Positions 1-11,671 of a stretch of DNA of 64,000 nucleotides are shown piece by piece; position 1 is the stretch's first letter; the number at the start of each line of letters is the position of its first letter. A program made the translations under genes and the position numbers. The stretch lies in contig CM041465.1 in assembly GCA_023213395.1 (NCBI GenBank), forward strand, positions 92,697,741-92,761,740, in the 5' to 3' direction. Origin of the DNA: Cycas panzhihuaensis. Taxonomy: Eukaryota > Cycadophyta. Under the pieces are notes generated by a model. That model was not told the DNA's origin, did no database searches, and saw only the letters and a program-made list of their open reading frames with translations.

Positions 1-830
1 TATCATTAATAAAGGCCTACAAATATCTTACACCTCTAAGTGAAGTGATAGGCATCAGACCAAAATTTTTTGAATGGATTAGGCCTAGCTTTTCAGTTAC
101 TCTTCAAGATTTACCTTTTTAGAAATTTCTCCCTGTGCTACTTCCCAAAGATATAAGGTTTACAGATACCTTTCTTTACTTTAAAATTTGAAGCCCATGT
201 ACCATATTCAACTTGTGCATCAAATGTAGACTAGGGATGTGTAAATGCCCCATTCTCTTATGCCACAATTGAATTTTGCCAAATACACTAGTAGTTAATA
301 TTCTTTGATTTATAAATTTACCTAAGAGCTTGTAAAGACCACTTGTCCTTACACCTTCTATAAGTATTTTATCTTCACAATTACTGATAGTGGCTTACTC
401 ATCCTTGAAGAGAATAGGCATATTATTGTCTTCAATCTAACTAGCTAAAATTAAATTCTTCTTCAGTTTTGGCACATACATCACATCCTCGATACAGTGA
501 TCTTCCCTATCAAGTGTAATGAATGAGACCTCCCCTACATCTTTTTCATCTAATGTTATATTATCTTATAAAGTCAATATATAGCTAGTTGCTTCCCACA
601 TATATCTAAACCATTCAAATCTACTTTTCATATGCTTAGAAGCTCTTGAGTCTATGTACTAAATATTATTTGATTTCACTGCTTATGAAACCACCATGTT
701 TTGCCAACCACCTTAGTTTTGTTGATCGATTCTTTACTAACCATCCTTGTTATGCTAATGATAAGCTTGAGATTTCTTATAACTCTTCCTAACATGTCCT
801 AGTTTGTTGTAGTAATAATATGGTTTTGAT
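1..830 (-). pseudogene. Copia pol fragment: zinc knuckle, protease, start of integrase
   Basis: On the minus strand, broken frames read in Ty1/copia order. First comes a zinc-knuckle-like stretch (YYYNKLGHVRKSYKK, near 825-785, cysteines replaced by Tyr or Ser). Next is a protease-like YIDSRASKHM (normally DSGAS, so Gly is now Arg), then DVMYVPKLKKNL. A GAG-pre-integrase block follows with LWHKRMGHLHIPSLHLMHKL, and finally the integrase start LIHSKNFGLMPITSLRGV, running to the window edge. Several stops and frameshifts rule out function. The integrase core, RT and RNase H would lie upstream of base 1. The family is clear from domain order; lineage is not assigned. Confidence 0.8.
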
Positions 831-3439
831 ACAACATAGGGCAACTTGTTTGTATAGGTATTAAATAAACTTTCACCCATGTTTGTGTGGAAAAAATACA
901 AAAAATAATACAAAAAACTAACAAACCACCAAAAAATGTGTGCTAAATAGCCTTTACATAAAACACATTATATTTTATTAATTTTTAAGATTCTTTCGTC
1001 ACTTCACAAAGCGTGAGAAAAATATAAAATACCTTAGTCACCATGTGGGGAGTTAGAAAATCACCATGTAACCTTGTTAAAATGAAAGAATATAAAAAGT
1101 TACTATAAAAAAGTACTTTAAAATTTTATAGAGGGCTACTTAATGAGCTAAAAAAGAGCTTTGATCCCTATCTCCCATGTGATTAGGAACCATAATAGAG
1201 GGGCTTATCTTTGAATTTCAACTAATTATTAAAGTCAATTTAATATCTCTTAACATTATAAAAATGTAAAAATATTTTAGCCTAAGTTTTAGAAATAGAT
1301 ATACTATTGAATCTAATTTGATTTTTATATTTTCAATAAGTTTTTATTGGCTTAAATAGCAGATCTTGATGGATTTTGTCCATTTTAAGTTGATGAAAAT
1401 TCTTAACAATTTGATTTTTAATCTTTGTCTAGTAAATTTAAATTTTTGTACTTTGCTCCTTTATAATTAGTGATTTGATTGGTATTATTGGTATATGTCT
1501 AAGCTCCATATATTTTTTGTCTCTCCTATTTAACTTCTCATTAAAAATCTAGTAATTTTGAAGTTATCTCAAGAACTAGTTATTGCCCTCTAAGTGTAAT
1601 GCATTCATTTGTGTTCTTGGCTCAAGGCATTTGGCTTAAACATTGTCTATTTTATTTTATGTTTCAACAATATTTGTGCTATCTTCGTGTTTGATTTTGC
1701 ATAAACTCCATATGATTTCTCTCCATTTAAGTAAGTTTTTAACATTTCTTTGTTGAATCCAAGTGCCATGCCTTGATATTAATCTTCCTAACATTTAACT
1801 CACTAGTGGGTCTTAGGTTGATTTAATGAGGGAGGTGCTGATTTGTGATGATAAGTAGACGTCAAGCTTATGGTTAGGTTTGAAGCACAACATAATGCCT
1901 TGCTTAGGCAAGATGTGCTAGCTCATTGAACTTAGGGTAGAGATGCCCAAACAAAATACTTAACATTGTTGACTTCCATGGATCACATCCAGAGTTTTCC
2001 AAAAAATAGAGATTGTGTCACCTCAATTTTCTATTATGTATTCACCATAGTGAATGTCCATAGTATCTTCTTGATGAGCATCTACCTTATTTGACTTCCC
2101 TTGCCTATCTATTTTAGTCCAATGCTTGTCCTTTTAAAATGGTAATATATATATTTCTATAGGGAATATGGTCTATGGGTTCTAAAATAGTTTCGAATGG
2201 ATTGTATGTGCCTCTTTGCTTTGTCACCTCCAAATTCCTTCATTGATGAACAATAATATATTTATTCAAGATTAGTGAATATTTTAGATGAAACATACCT
2301 ATAATTTAATATGGGCCTTAATATTAATATATACATAATATAGTTGCCCATAAGGACATGCTTAAATATTGGTCAATGGGTACATAAATTCATCCTTATA
2401 AAACATTCTTTTAATATAAAAAGTCTATATTTCTAAATAATAATGTAGTAATCTCATCACAAATATAGGAGCCACATCTATGGCATATTAATTCATTAAT
2501 GCCTTACTCTTTAACATGCATTATCAATTGCTTTTAAAAATTTCTCATATTATAAAATCTTAAAGCCCCCTTTAAAACTAGCATTGAAACACTATGCTTT
2601 ATAATGGAAAGCCATTTTTATGCCTTTAAAAATAACATTCCATAAAATACTCCACATAAAAATTATTCTCTTTTACAAGTAGTTTCATAGCATCTTGGTG
2701 TTAATGACAACTAAAATCAATTTAAAAGTTACTTATAAATACCTTAAATTGGTACCTTAACCTATAGGTTAAAAAATTGATTGACAACTTGTATTTTTAA
2801 TTTGCTCTAATAGGAAATGAAAGTTTTGATCTAAGAGTAAATATAAATAATGTAAAATTAAGACTCAATTTCCTAGGTAGAATTGGTTTACCTTCAAAAC
2901 TTAATTCTTATTTATTCATATATATATTCAACTCGTAATTGCCTTGACACATGTCACACACTTATTGAGGACTCTAAGTAACTCTTAGACAAGTGTCATT
3001 AGTCCTGTGATAACCCTATAACTCACCAGCCCATAACTAACCTATACAAACATTAATTCTAACATCTTTTTCTTCTAACTAATGTTGGGTTCAATAGTGA
3101 AAACACATTAGTTTTTTACTTCATAAGTGTAGTTGTCCATAAGTCTGACCTTATTAGTATAATCTTCAACTTCCTAAGACTTCTTAGCATTATATAACAT
3201 ATGTGTCAAATAACTCAAGTCAATAAATCAATATTTAGTTGGTGTTTAAGCATTAGAACTTAAGAAAAATAAGCTTTTATTTCTTTCACTTGAATCTTTA
3301 AAAATTATATTCACTCTTCTTTTATCTAGGTTATTTGTTTGATAATTAGGTGTAATGTGATAAAAAATCTATATTTATTATTTCTTCATCCTCTTCCTTA
3401 TCTAGAAGGACTGAAACATTTGCCACCTCATCATTAAGA
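831..3439. other. AT-rich stretch with no recognised gene
   Basis: I see no domain, RNA gene or clear LTR here. It separates two minus-strand copia pieces (zinc knuckle/protease at 1-830 and gag at 3440-4060) that would be neighbours in one element. It may therefore be an insertion, or the two pieces may be unrelated; I could not find TG...CA ends with a target duplication. Confidence 0.4.
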
Positions 3440-4060
3440 AGGACTTCTCCCCTAGTTATTTCCTTTAAAAGATTGTTATCTACCTCTTGAACTTGAAGCT
3501 CTATCTATATTAGATGTTGGTCGTTTGAACCTTCTACTATGGACATTAGCTTTAGATAAAAAGGCATACTCTAAACTTTTAGTTATAGTGTTAAAATGCT
3601 TTTCAATACCTAAGAGTGTGTTTCTTAGTTTATTAATTTTTAAAGTTGATAAATCCTTCAAAACTTCAATATTATTTGTAATAGTCTTAAACCTTCTTAT
3701 TTCAATAATGCTTTTGATAATTTTTTCAATAGTGTTTTATCATACATATCTTCTCCTAACCATCTCATTAAATTTACTAAATTTTAAGTTCTAACAGGAA
3801 AATCATTGATAATATTTAATGAATTCATTATAAAATTCTCAAAATTTCTTCTTAATATTTATAATTTTGCATTTTCTACTCTTTCAAATGACTTTAAATA
3901 TATTTCAAGTTTTTTTAGTTGTTTTTGCATCACATACTTTAAGAAATATTAGATCATTTAGAGGTGTAAATATTATAGGTAATTCTTCATTATCTCTTTT
4001 CAATTTTTTTGTTTACAATTTTTTGATTATTTATAGAAAGTGTTATAGATGGTGTTGGAG
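3440..4060 (-). pseudogene. Copia gag (UBN2-type) fragment
   Basis: Minus-strand frames give short blocks typical of plant copia gag: LRRNFENFIMNSL, then NLVNLMRWLGEDMYDKTLL, and then (3661-3476) KDLSTLKINKLRNTLLGIEK ending in a Ser/Arg-rich SSSRGR. In the family these correspond to the LRREFE block, the LGE-D-KV-KIL block and the KDLSTLTL-EL-G-L block that precede the zinc knuckle. Frameshifts and stops separate the blocks, so this is a decayed copy. Gag would form the virus-like particle that packages element RNA. It could be the upstream part of the fragment at 1-830, since strand and domain order agree. Confidence 0.65.
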
Positions 4061-5321
4061 ATCGAGGATTAGTATAGCTATTTATTATAATATCCTATGA
4101 TTCTCTTTCTATTAATGTTGACTTCATGTGGTGTGATTAAAGTATGTGAATTTTACCATTAAATTTAGGTAAAATTAGATTAATATTAGATGTTGGCATT
4201 AGTGCAGGCATATAATAGTAAAATGGAATGCTTTAAATGATAAGCAATGAAGTAAAAATTAAATGTAAATAAGCATAAAATAAAGTATAATAATAAAGAT
4301 CCTTCAAACTTAGGATTAAACTCAGTTCTTCGTAACATAAAACTTCTCCTTGTATGTCCTATTCCTTAAAATAAGACTCCAAAACATAAAAAATGATATT
4401 TTTATCAATTAAATTATATAAAATTTTATTAAAATTTATTAAGGTTATAAAGGAACTTCTCTTAGAAAATCAAAAGATTTCAAGGAGTTTTCAATATAGA
4501 ATTTAATACTTGTTCAGTTACCTTATAGGGTACCAAAAATAAAAGTGTTAAGACTTCATCTTCAAGTAACCTTAACAAATTAGCATCAAAATATGTCATC
4601 CAATAGTCCATTGCATGGCCTTTAAGTCAGGATTCTAATGCTTTAGACAAATTCAAAATTTGAACCCTATTTAAAAAGTTATGGGTAAAAGAAAATCTAT
4701 ATGTTATAAAAATAATGAAAAGGTCAATATAATAGGGGATTGACCCCTTTTCTCCTTAGTTTTAGGTCAGGATAAGAGATATATATGACCATTGATTAGC
4801 TAAACAATGGATTTGTAATTTAATATAATTTAACTTACTATAAAGTTTGATACATAAAAAAAATAATGTTTGACTTTAAACATTTGCCATGACTTTCATA
4901 TGAGTTTGGTGATATTATGAAGAGCTTGCCACTTAAAAACTCATAAACAAATACATCAAAATAAAAACAAATAATATGCGTGTCTCTAAAATTTTGAGAT
5001 GAATCCAGTGGATACCAAAATCTAGAGGAATGATGCTCTACAAAGTAAAAAATGTTGATTTATTCAAGATGTCCAACATAACCAACACACAAGATTAACA
5101 ACATAAAAACTCATCATGGAACATATTAAATCATATGAAAACTTAATGGGATTTAATAAGAATAATGAGGATAGAAACAAACCAAAGTTCATTTACCATA
5201 TCACATTTTTTGACCATTTCACTCTATTATTCAACAAAAATCATGTATAATTTTAGGCAATGTTAGTGGAGGAGAAAACTCACTCAACTCTCTTCAAACC
5301 TCTTTAATAATGTAGCTACAT
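4061..5321. other. AT-rich stretch with no recognised gene
   Basis: No coding domain, RNA gene or repeat boundary was recognised. It ends at the AATAG target duplication of the next element. Confidence 0.4.
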
Positions 5322-5326
5322 AATAG

Positions 5327-5656
5327 TGTTAGAATTGAAAGATCACTTTGGTACCATGATAGAAATGTAACTAACAAAATATCAAGTAAGTGAATAAATG
5401 AGAAAATAACAAAATAAAATAACCACAATAATATTAAGATCATAAATGATATCAAGAGATACCTTCATTTTTTATTTTTTAGAACATTACCTACTATATA
5501 ATATGCTATACAATATATCATTTCATGTACTATTGATATTTTTATATAGTAGAATTTGTGTTTGGTGTGGGGTCCACCATTTTTTAATGTTTCAAAGATA
5601 AATGTGCATTAGCTAATTATGTTTGTATTTTTCTCTAATATTTTAATATTCTAACA
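5327..5656 (-). repeat. 3' LTR of the gag-only copia element
   Basis: 330 bp with TG...CA ends (TGTTAGAATATT at its minus-strand start). It contains a TATA-like TATATAAA on the element strand. Clearly diverged from its partner at 8099-8416, so this is an old insertion. Confidence 0.85.
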
Positions 5657-5665
5657 CTCCCATTT
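5657..5665 (-). promoter_or_regulatory. Polypurine tract
   Basis: AAATGGGAG on the minus strand, immediately before the 3' LTR. This is the expected plus-strand primer for reverse transcription. Confidence 0.7.
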
Positions 5666-6305
5666 AATATATATTTTGGTATATAAATGTTCATTTAAAT
5701 TTCCAATGCATGATTCTTGGAAATTTCTTGAAAATGATATTTGGTACTTAGTCTTCAATTTGATCTTGATCTTCAAGTTATCTTTGTTATATCAACTCTT
5801 GACTGTAGTGATGATGGTTATTGTTGATATGCTTCATTTCATCTTATAACATTGGGTTCTTCATTAATTGTATAACATTCTCAAAATCATGCTAAATCTA
5901 TATAAGTTTAATTAGGAAAACTATTTAATGTAAGTCTTCAAGTTTCACTATCAGGTAAGTTGTTTTAAGAACTTTTGTTTTAACTTCTTTGTTGTCTACT
6001 TCATCTTGGTCACTTTGGATCATAGGAATATCTCCTGTATTGGACTTAATCTTAATCTATTTGATTTCTTCAACTTGCAAGTTGTTCTCATCATTTGAAC
6101 AATCAAAATTATCACTTGATTCTTTAGTAACAGATTCAACATACTCAATATTCTTAATAGTAGTAATCTCATCAATAGTAGATTCAGTAGAGTATTCAAC
6201 AATAGTAAATTCATCAACAAATTTATCAACCATGTTTTATTTTTTTTAGCATACCTTTTCTTTAGGTTTTTAGCACACCTTTTCATCATAGGCTTCTATA
6301 TTTGC

Positions 6306-6760
6306 TTAAGAATCACTTGTAATATTACCTTGAGGCTTTGGTTTTCTAAATATTCCTCTTAAATAAACAAATGGTTTGACAGATTTATCAACCTTTTCTA
6401 ACTTATTTTTGTCTTCAACAATCATTAGTTTTCCTTCAAGCAGCTTGATATTTGGAGTATAAACAGATTTCAATATATTCCATGCTTGGTTTGAAGTACT
6501 AGCATGATATACTTGAGTGTATATATTTCTTTCCAAAGTAGACAAGATGTAATTGAGTGCTTCTACATCCTTCTAAAAGTTTTGTCAATTCCTATTCTTA
6601 ATTAGTTGTTAATTCAATTTCAAGATAAATTAGTTTCAGAGATTTGTTCCTTTATAAATAATATCCCATAAATTCTTAACTTCCAAAATATGTTTTATTC
6701 TTCTTAACCATATAAAGTGATTTCTCCCATTGAATTTAGGAACCACAAGAAGCAGATGAG
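6306..6760 (-). pseudogene. Copia gag remnant
   Basis: The minus strand reads LLLVVPKFNGRNHFIWLRRI then KHILEVKNLWDII. This is the usual plant copia gag opening (P-F-G-NY-W---I---L-----W). After several stops it continues as STLERNIYTQVYHASTSNQA and WNILKSVYTPNIKLL, matching the UBN2 block (A--AW--L---Y). Three or more in-frame stops lie in the middle, and no zinc knuckle follows. It sits where gag should be between the 5' LTR (8099) and 3' LTR (5656), about 1.3 kb after the PBS, which is a long leader. Confidence 0.7.
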
Positions 6761-8086
6761 TATTCTATTTTACTAATGGAAATCAATTATAATAGATGTA
6801 AAAATTCATCCATATATAATTGCAAGTAAGTATATTAGTTCATCATACTCAATATATTATTTTGTATAAATTTTGCTTCTCAAATTTCTCTCATGGTTCT
6901 AAAATAATGCATTAAATTTGAAGTATAATTTCTTTATTAAGATAGCATCAAAATACCTCAAATCATAGTTCAAACTATAGTACTATGAGATAGGATTCCA
7001 ACAGTTTAGAAGATTTAAAAAACAGACTCTTAGTTAAGAAGATATTAAGAAGATAGTACAGTTACCTTCTTATGAAGATGAAAATAAATTTGATAGGTGT
7101 TTAGTCCCTTTATCTGATTGGATATTGGTCATGTCAGAGTTGCATGTAATCAAGGGCTTATTCACTATGGGGCTTGTAGACTCCAAAGAATTATCTAATT
7201 CAACTTAATGTGTGAAAAATATTATAAAAGAATTTAAGCTAAGATTAAAAAATTAAAATATACTCAATCATTAACCAAAGACCTACAATGACAAGATTTG
7301 TGAAATATCGATGAAAATGGATTAAAACTTCTAATTGAATTTACTACAATAAACTAAATTGCTTGAGCAAGCTAGTAATGTTATTTTATGATTTTAATTT
7401 ATGACATGAACTTTAAGAGGAGTAATTTGATGGAGGCAAACTACCTTTGTGCTTTAGAACAATTCAAGCAGAGTGAAAATCCATGAGGTGGCAGAAGAAT
7501 AACTTCATGCATAGGATGTAAATTTGTTATCTTTGTGCTGTATTTGACGTAGATTATAGGGGTGTACGAGGTGGATCATGCCAAGTAGATGAAGGCATTA
7601 GAGCAGACCGTTCTAAGGAGTAACACAAAACAAAATACAAGGTTACACTAGGTCTTACGATCATTGAATCATTATGGTCTTACACATAGGGTCACATAGA
7701 TTAGGAGCATCTTACAGAGCATGCATACCATACAGTTACACTATATGCAATAATCACCATAGAGTTAGGAAGAAGCATGTGTAAACAGAGGTAGCAAGAG
7801 CAACATACAAATAGAACAAAATAGACATGAATGAACAAGAATTAAATAAATGTATATTTAGAACAAACTAGTTAAATAGAGACACCACTGGTATAATGAA
7901 CAAAAATAGGTTTCTACTTCAAACCCTATATCAATAGGCATTAGTTAGCAAACACCTCCATAATGGTAATTGGTATAATAGGTAAATTAGCAATTTTCAA
8001 ACTCTTAATTTTCACTAGCAAATAAACTTCTTAATGTGGTAAACCTACAGTAATATCTTACTAGTAAACCCCCTTTCTTCACCTTA

Positions 8087-8098
8087 CCTCTAATAGCA
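8087..8098 (-). promoter_or_regulatory. Primer binding site (initiator-Met type)
   Basis: The minus strand reads TGCTATTAGAGG, directly adjoining the LTR end. It matches the plant tRNA-iMet complement TGGTATCAGAGC at 9 of 12 positions. Position and similarity together support the call and the element's orientation. Confidence 0.7.
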
Positions 8099-8416
8099 TG
8101 TTAGAATCGAAAAATCATTCTGATACTATGATAAAATTGTAACTAATAGAATATCAAATAAGTGAATAAATGGAAAAATAATAGAATAAAATAACTAAAG
8201 TAATACCAAGATTACAAACGATATCATGTGATAGTTTTATTTTTTATTTTTTTGAGCATCACATACTATATAATATATCCTCTCATGTACTATTAATGTC
8301 CTTATATAGTAGAATTTGTGTTTGGTATGAGGTCCACTATTTTTTAGTATTTCATAAATAAATATGCATTAGTTAATCATGTATTTATTTTTCTCTAATA
8401 TTTTAATATTCTAACA
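8099..8416 (-). repeat. 5' LTR of the gag-only copia element
   Basis: 318 bp with TG...CA ends, partner of 5327-5656. Its outer edge touches the AATAG duplication and its inner edge touches the PBS. Confidence 0.85.
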
Positions 8417-8875
8417 AATAGAACAACATTCAAATCATCTTCATAATAAATCATTAATTAAAAGGTCCTAAAAAAATTTGTAACAACAAGGTAACTCAAC
8501 AATTCGTTCTAACATGATCTCCTTCTTCAATAACATAACAACATAACATGGCAATAACGCATTTGCTTCAACATCAAATCTAACTTTAACAACCTACAAA
8601 TAACCCCACATTCACTTAACCTATGCTCTAATACCATGAAGGTAAAGAGAGAGAGAGAGAATATATATAGACAAATTGGTAAAATAACTTTGTAAAATTT
8701 CTAATTAATAAATATACTGTACACATTCATATTTTATACATTGTTTGGCTAATGTTCAATGTAACAGATGTTCATGAACTATAAACTAATCTGTTTAAAA
8801 TATGCATTACCCTAATAAATATTAACTTTGAAGGTTCTCTCATATGAACACTAACATCCTAACATTCAAAGAGTT

Positions 8876-9376
8876 GAATGTTATTTTTTTAGCTGAAGCA
8901 GGGCAAGAGTACTTTTGTTAAAATTGACATAATTGATGTGAATATTTTTCTTATTAATTATGCATTTCCATCTCTTAATCTCCTTTTCTTTCTCATCACT
9001 TCTCATCTAAGTAGTTATTTCCTCTTTCTCTCTCTTCCCCTCTCCCCAAAACCGCCCAAATTAAATATAAGAGATTTATTACCACTTGCCCATGGAGAAG
9101 TTTTTATTATATAAATGAAAAAAAAAAAAACAAAGGGCATCTAGTGATAAGTAATAATGGATCTCAAAGTGCTAATAATTTTTGGCTTAGCACATAAGGT
9201 TAAATGCCATTTTTTTAGCCCAAGTGGGGTGGGGGTACTTTCATCAAAATTGATATAATTGATATGAATATTTTTCTTTTAAGGTATGGATTTCCATCTC
9301 CCAACCATCTTTTTCTCTCTCATCACTTGTCATTTATGTACTTGTGTCCTCTCTCTCCCTCCTCCCTGGCCCCCTA
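8876..9376. repeat. Diverged direct repeat, two copies of about 180 bp
   Basis: The stretches near 8876-9060 and 9203-9376 align along their length. They share TTTTTTTAGC, then a run of ATTGA(C/T)ATAATTGATRTGAAT, TTTTTCTT, TTTCCATCTC and a pyrimidine-rich TCTCATCACTT...CTCTCTC end. The spacing is about 327 bp. No coding capacity. They may be two decayed copies of one short interspersed repeat, or an old tandem duplication. The rest of 8422-9725 holds nothing I recognise apart from a short GA run near 8647. Confidence 0.7.
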
Positions 9377-9725
9377 AAATAATTTATAATCACGCATGCC
9401 AATTAATGAAGATGAGGAATTCATGGCTAGTGGATGCATGAAAATGTTCATGTCATTATTTGCCATCCATACCCCCCAGCCTGGCCACAACTTAGGTATG
9501 TAAATTCTTATGTTATGTGTTTTGTTAAACAACTATATTGTTAGTTAAAATAGGAAAAAAGTTTAATTTTTATTTTTCTACATATAAAAAGTAAAGGCAA
9601 AAAGTAAAGTGTTCAATGAAATGCATGAAAGTGATATAATAGGTGGTTATACATGGTGCTACTCATAGGTGAGGTAATGTCTAAGAAATCTTGAATGCAT
9701 GCATATATAATGTAAATACATAATG

Positions 9726-10078
9726 TGTTCAAGAACATGAAATCATATATGTATGTTTCCATTCGTAGAATATTTAACCATACACATCAAGCAGGCAAAA
9801 ATACATATAAAATACAAATGCATATTACACAAGATTTACGTAGGAAAACCCTTTCAAGAAAAACCTGCCACAAAAGATCCTTCTAGATCAGATTGATTAT
9901 TTTACAATGGCTTGATGCATTGAATACACAATTATTCAAAGCATTTGTACTCTTCCAAAAGGTGTCATCCACTTAGGGTTATGACCCTTTGAATGAGTCA
10001 CACCTTTTCACTTAATCACCTTAGTTAAACCACATTAATATTAACTTAGTGGCTTAATAAATAATTACCACATTAACA
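9726..10078 (-). repeat. 3' LTR, family A
   Basis: 353 bp. It starts TGTTAATGTGG on the minus strand and ends CA. It aligns along its whole length with 15632-15985 and with 48843-49219. The minus strand shows CATTAAAGGGGAA (PPT) just before it, at 10091-10079. Confidence 0.9.
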
Positions 10079-10091
10079 TTCCCCTTTAATG
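10079..10091 (-). promoter_or_regulatory. Polypurine tract, family A
   Basis: AAAGGGGAA on the minus strand abuts the 3' LTR start. The same tract, as AAGGGGGGA, precedes the LTR of the second copy at 49220. Confidence 0.75.
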
Positions 10092-10194
10092 TGAATGTAT
10101 GGAGCCTGCCAACTGCAATAGCTATATTATCGTGAAGGTTGGGACTATACTATAGCTTCTTTATCCTTGTCGATACATCCTCCCTCAAGGATAA

Positions 10195-11670
10195 CATTGG
10201 TGAGTCTTAATCTGGTATATATCTTTGTGAATTGATCTTCAGCGAGTGGCTTGGTAAACATGTCTACAAGCTAGAATTCACTCAGACAATAGTTGACTTG
10301 CAACTTCCCTAACTTGATCTATTCACGAATGTAATGGTATGAAATCTTGATATACTTTGCATGCGCGTGAAACTCTAGATTCTTTAATAGATGAATGGTA
10401 CTCTGATTATCAACAAAGATAGTCAGATGTCTATTTGAAACTCCAAGAAACTCCAAGAGACCTTACAACCATATTACTTCCTTTACACCAACACTAAGTC
10501 CTTGATATTCAACCTCTGTAGAAGATAACACCACTATATGTTGCTTCTTTAACTACCATAAAATGAAACCATTACCAACACTAAATAGTTATTCAATAAT
10601 GGATTTCTAATAATCAGAGTCTCCTCCCAAATTAGCATCTATGTAGCCATGCAATCTTATCTCTTCATCCTGATGGTATTCGAGACTAAGATTAATTGTT
10701 CCCTTTAGATACTTCAAAATCTACTTCGCTATAACCAAATGAGGCTCTTGAGGATTCTGCATATAGCAGGAAACCAATCCAACAACGTATGTGATATCTG
10801 GCCTAGTATGAGTCAAATAGATCAGACTCCCTACCAACTAACAACATTTTGTGCCATCTATAGAGGGTTTGGCCATATCTTTCTACAACTTTATGCCTTT
10901 TACATATGGTATTGCAACAGTTTTGTGATTCTACATCCCAAGCTTGTCCAATAGGTTCTTCATATATTATGACTACAACAACATGATCTTATCATCTATG
11001 TGCCTAATATGGATGCCCAAGAAATAGTGAAGTCTCCTAATGTCTGCCATGTTAAATAAAGCTCCCATATTGGACTTAACTTCTGTTATAGCCTTGCCAC
11101 AATTACTGTCAATGATTAAATCATCCACATACACCACATAAGTAACTATTGAAATCCCTCTTCTTTTCACATACAAGTTTGGGTCGAGTTTTGAAATCTC
11201 AAAACCTTCAACTTTCAACTTAGCATCCATCTTTTTATACCAAGAATGGGGCGCTTATTTCAGGCCATAGATTGACTTCTTCAACCAGTAAACAAGATGC
11301 TCTTAGCCATTCTTAATGAATCCTAGAGGTTGCAATATGTAAATCTCCTCCTTTTGATCTCCATTAAGGAATGCAGACTTGATGTCCATCTGGTGTAACT
11401 CCCAACCATAAGTAGCTATTAAGGAAATGATTAAGTAGACAGTTATCATTTTGGAGATTGGTGTAAATATCTGCTCATAGTTAGTTTCTTGTTCTTGTTT
11501 GAATCCTTGAGTGATAAGTCTAACCTTGTATTTGTCCACCTCTTAATTAGAGCAAAACTTCGTCTTATAGACCCACTTGCATTTAATAAGGTTCTTCGTC
11601 AGAGGGAGTAGAACCAAATACCATATATCATTCTTTATTAGAGAACCATACTCCTCTTCTTTCACAGCTC
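10195..11670 (-). pseudogene. Reverse transcriptase and RNase H of family A copia
   Basis: The minus strand reads copia RT in order. CKWVYKTKF is followed by YKVRLITQGFKQEQ (11539-11303 frame), [11 protein letters not shown] (the catalytic Asp of the DIK block), and VVYVDDLI (11230-10973 frame) with the YVDD active site intact. RYLKG-like KYLKGTINLSLEY and VLSSTEVEYQGLS (an RNase H acidic block) follow. Then come FVDNQSTIHLLKN, YHYIREQI and DMFTKPLAEDQF near the end. Stops fall at GLK*APHSW and at several other places, and frameshifts divide the domain, so it is inactive although active-site residues survive. The end of pol lies about 115 bp before the PPT. Confidence 0.85.
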
Positions 11671-11671
11671 T

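Larger units (their letters stand above)
5327..8416 (-). mobile_element. Gag-only copia LTR retrotransposon, bounded by AATAG duplication
   Basis: Two direct repeats of about 325 bp (5327-5656 and 8099-8416) both begin TGTTAGAAT and end ATTCTAACA. They are flanked by a perfect 5-bp target duplication AATAG at 5322-5326 and 8417-8421. Read on the minus strand, the 5' LTR is followed by a site (8098-8087) matching 9 of 12 bases of TGGTATCAGAGC, and the 3' LTR is preceded by AAATGGGAG (5665-5657), a good polypurine tract. The internal 2.4 kb keeps gag (6760-6306) and an acidic, unassigned stretch (about 6290-5900). There is no recognisable protease, integrase, RT or RNase H. It is therefore a non-autonomous or internally deleted element that needed enzymes in trans. 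Confidence 0.85.

Noticed and set aside
5327-5656. TIR-ended MITE (TGTTAGAAT...ATTCTAACA)
   Set aside because: A second copy with PBS, a PPT beside this one, and AATAG outside both copies show these are LTRs.
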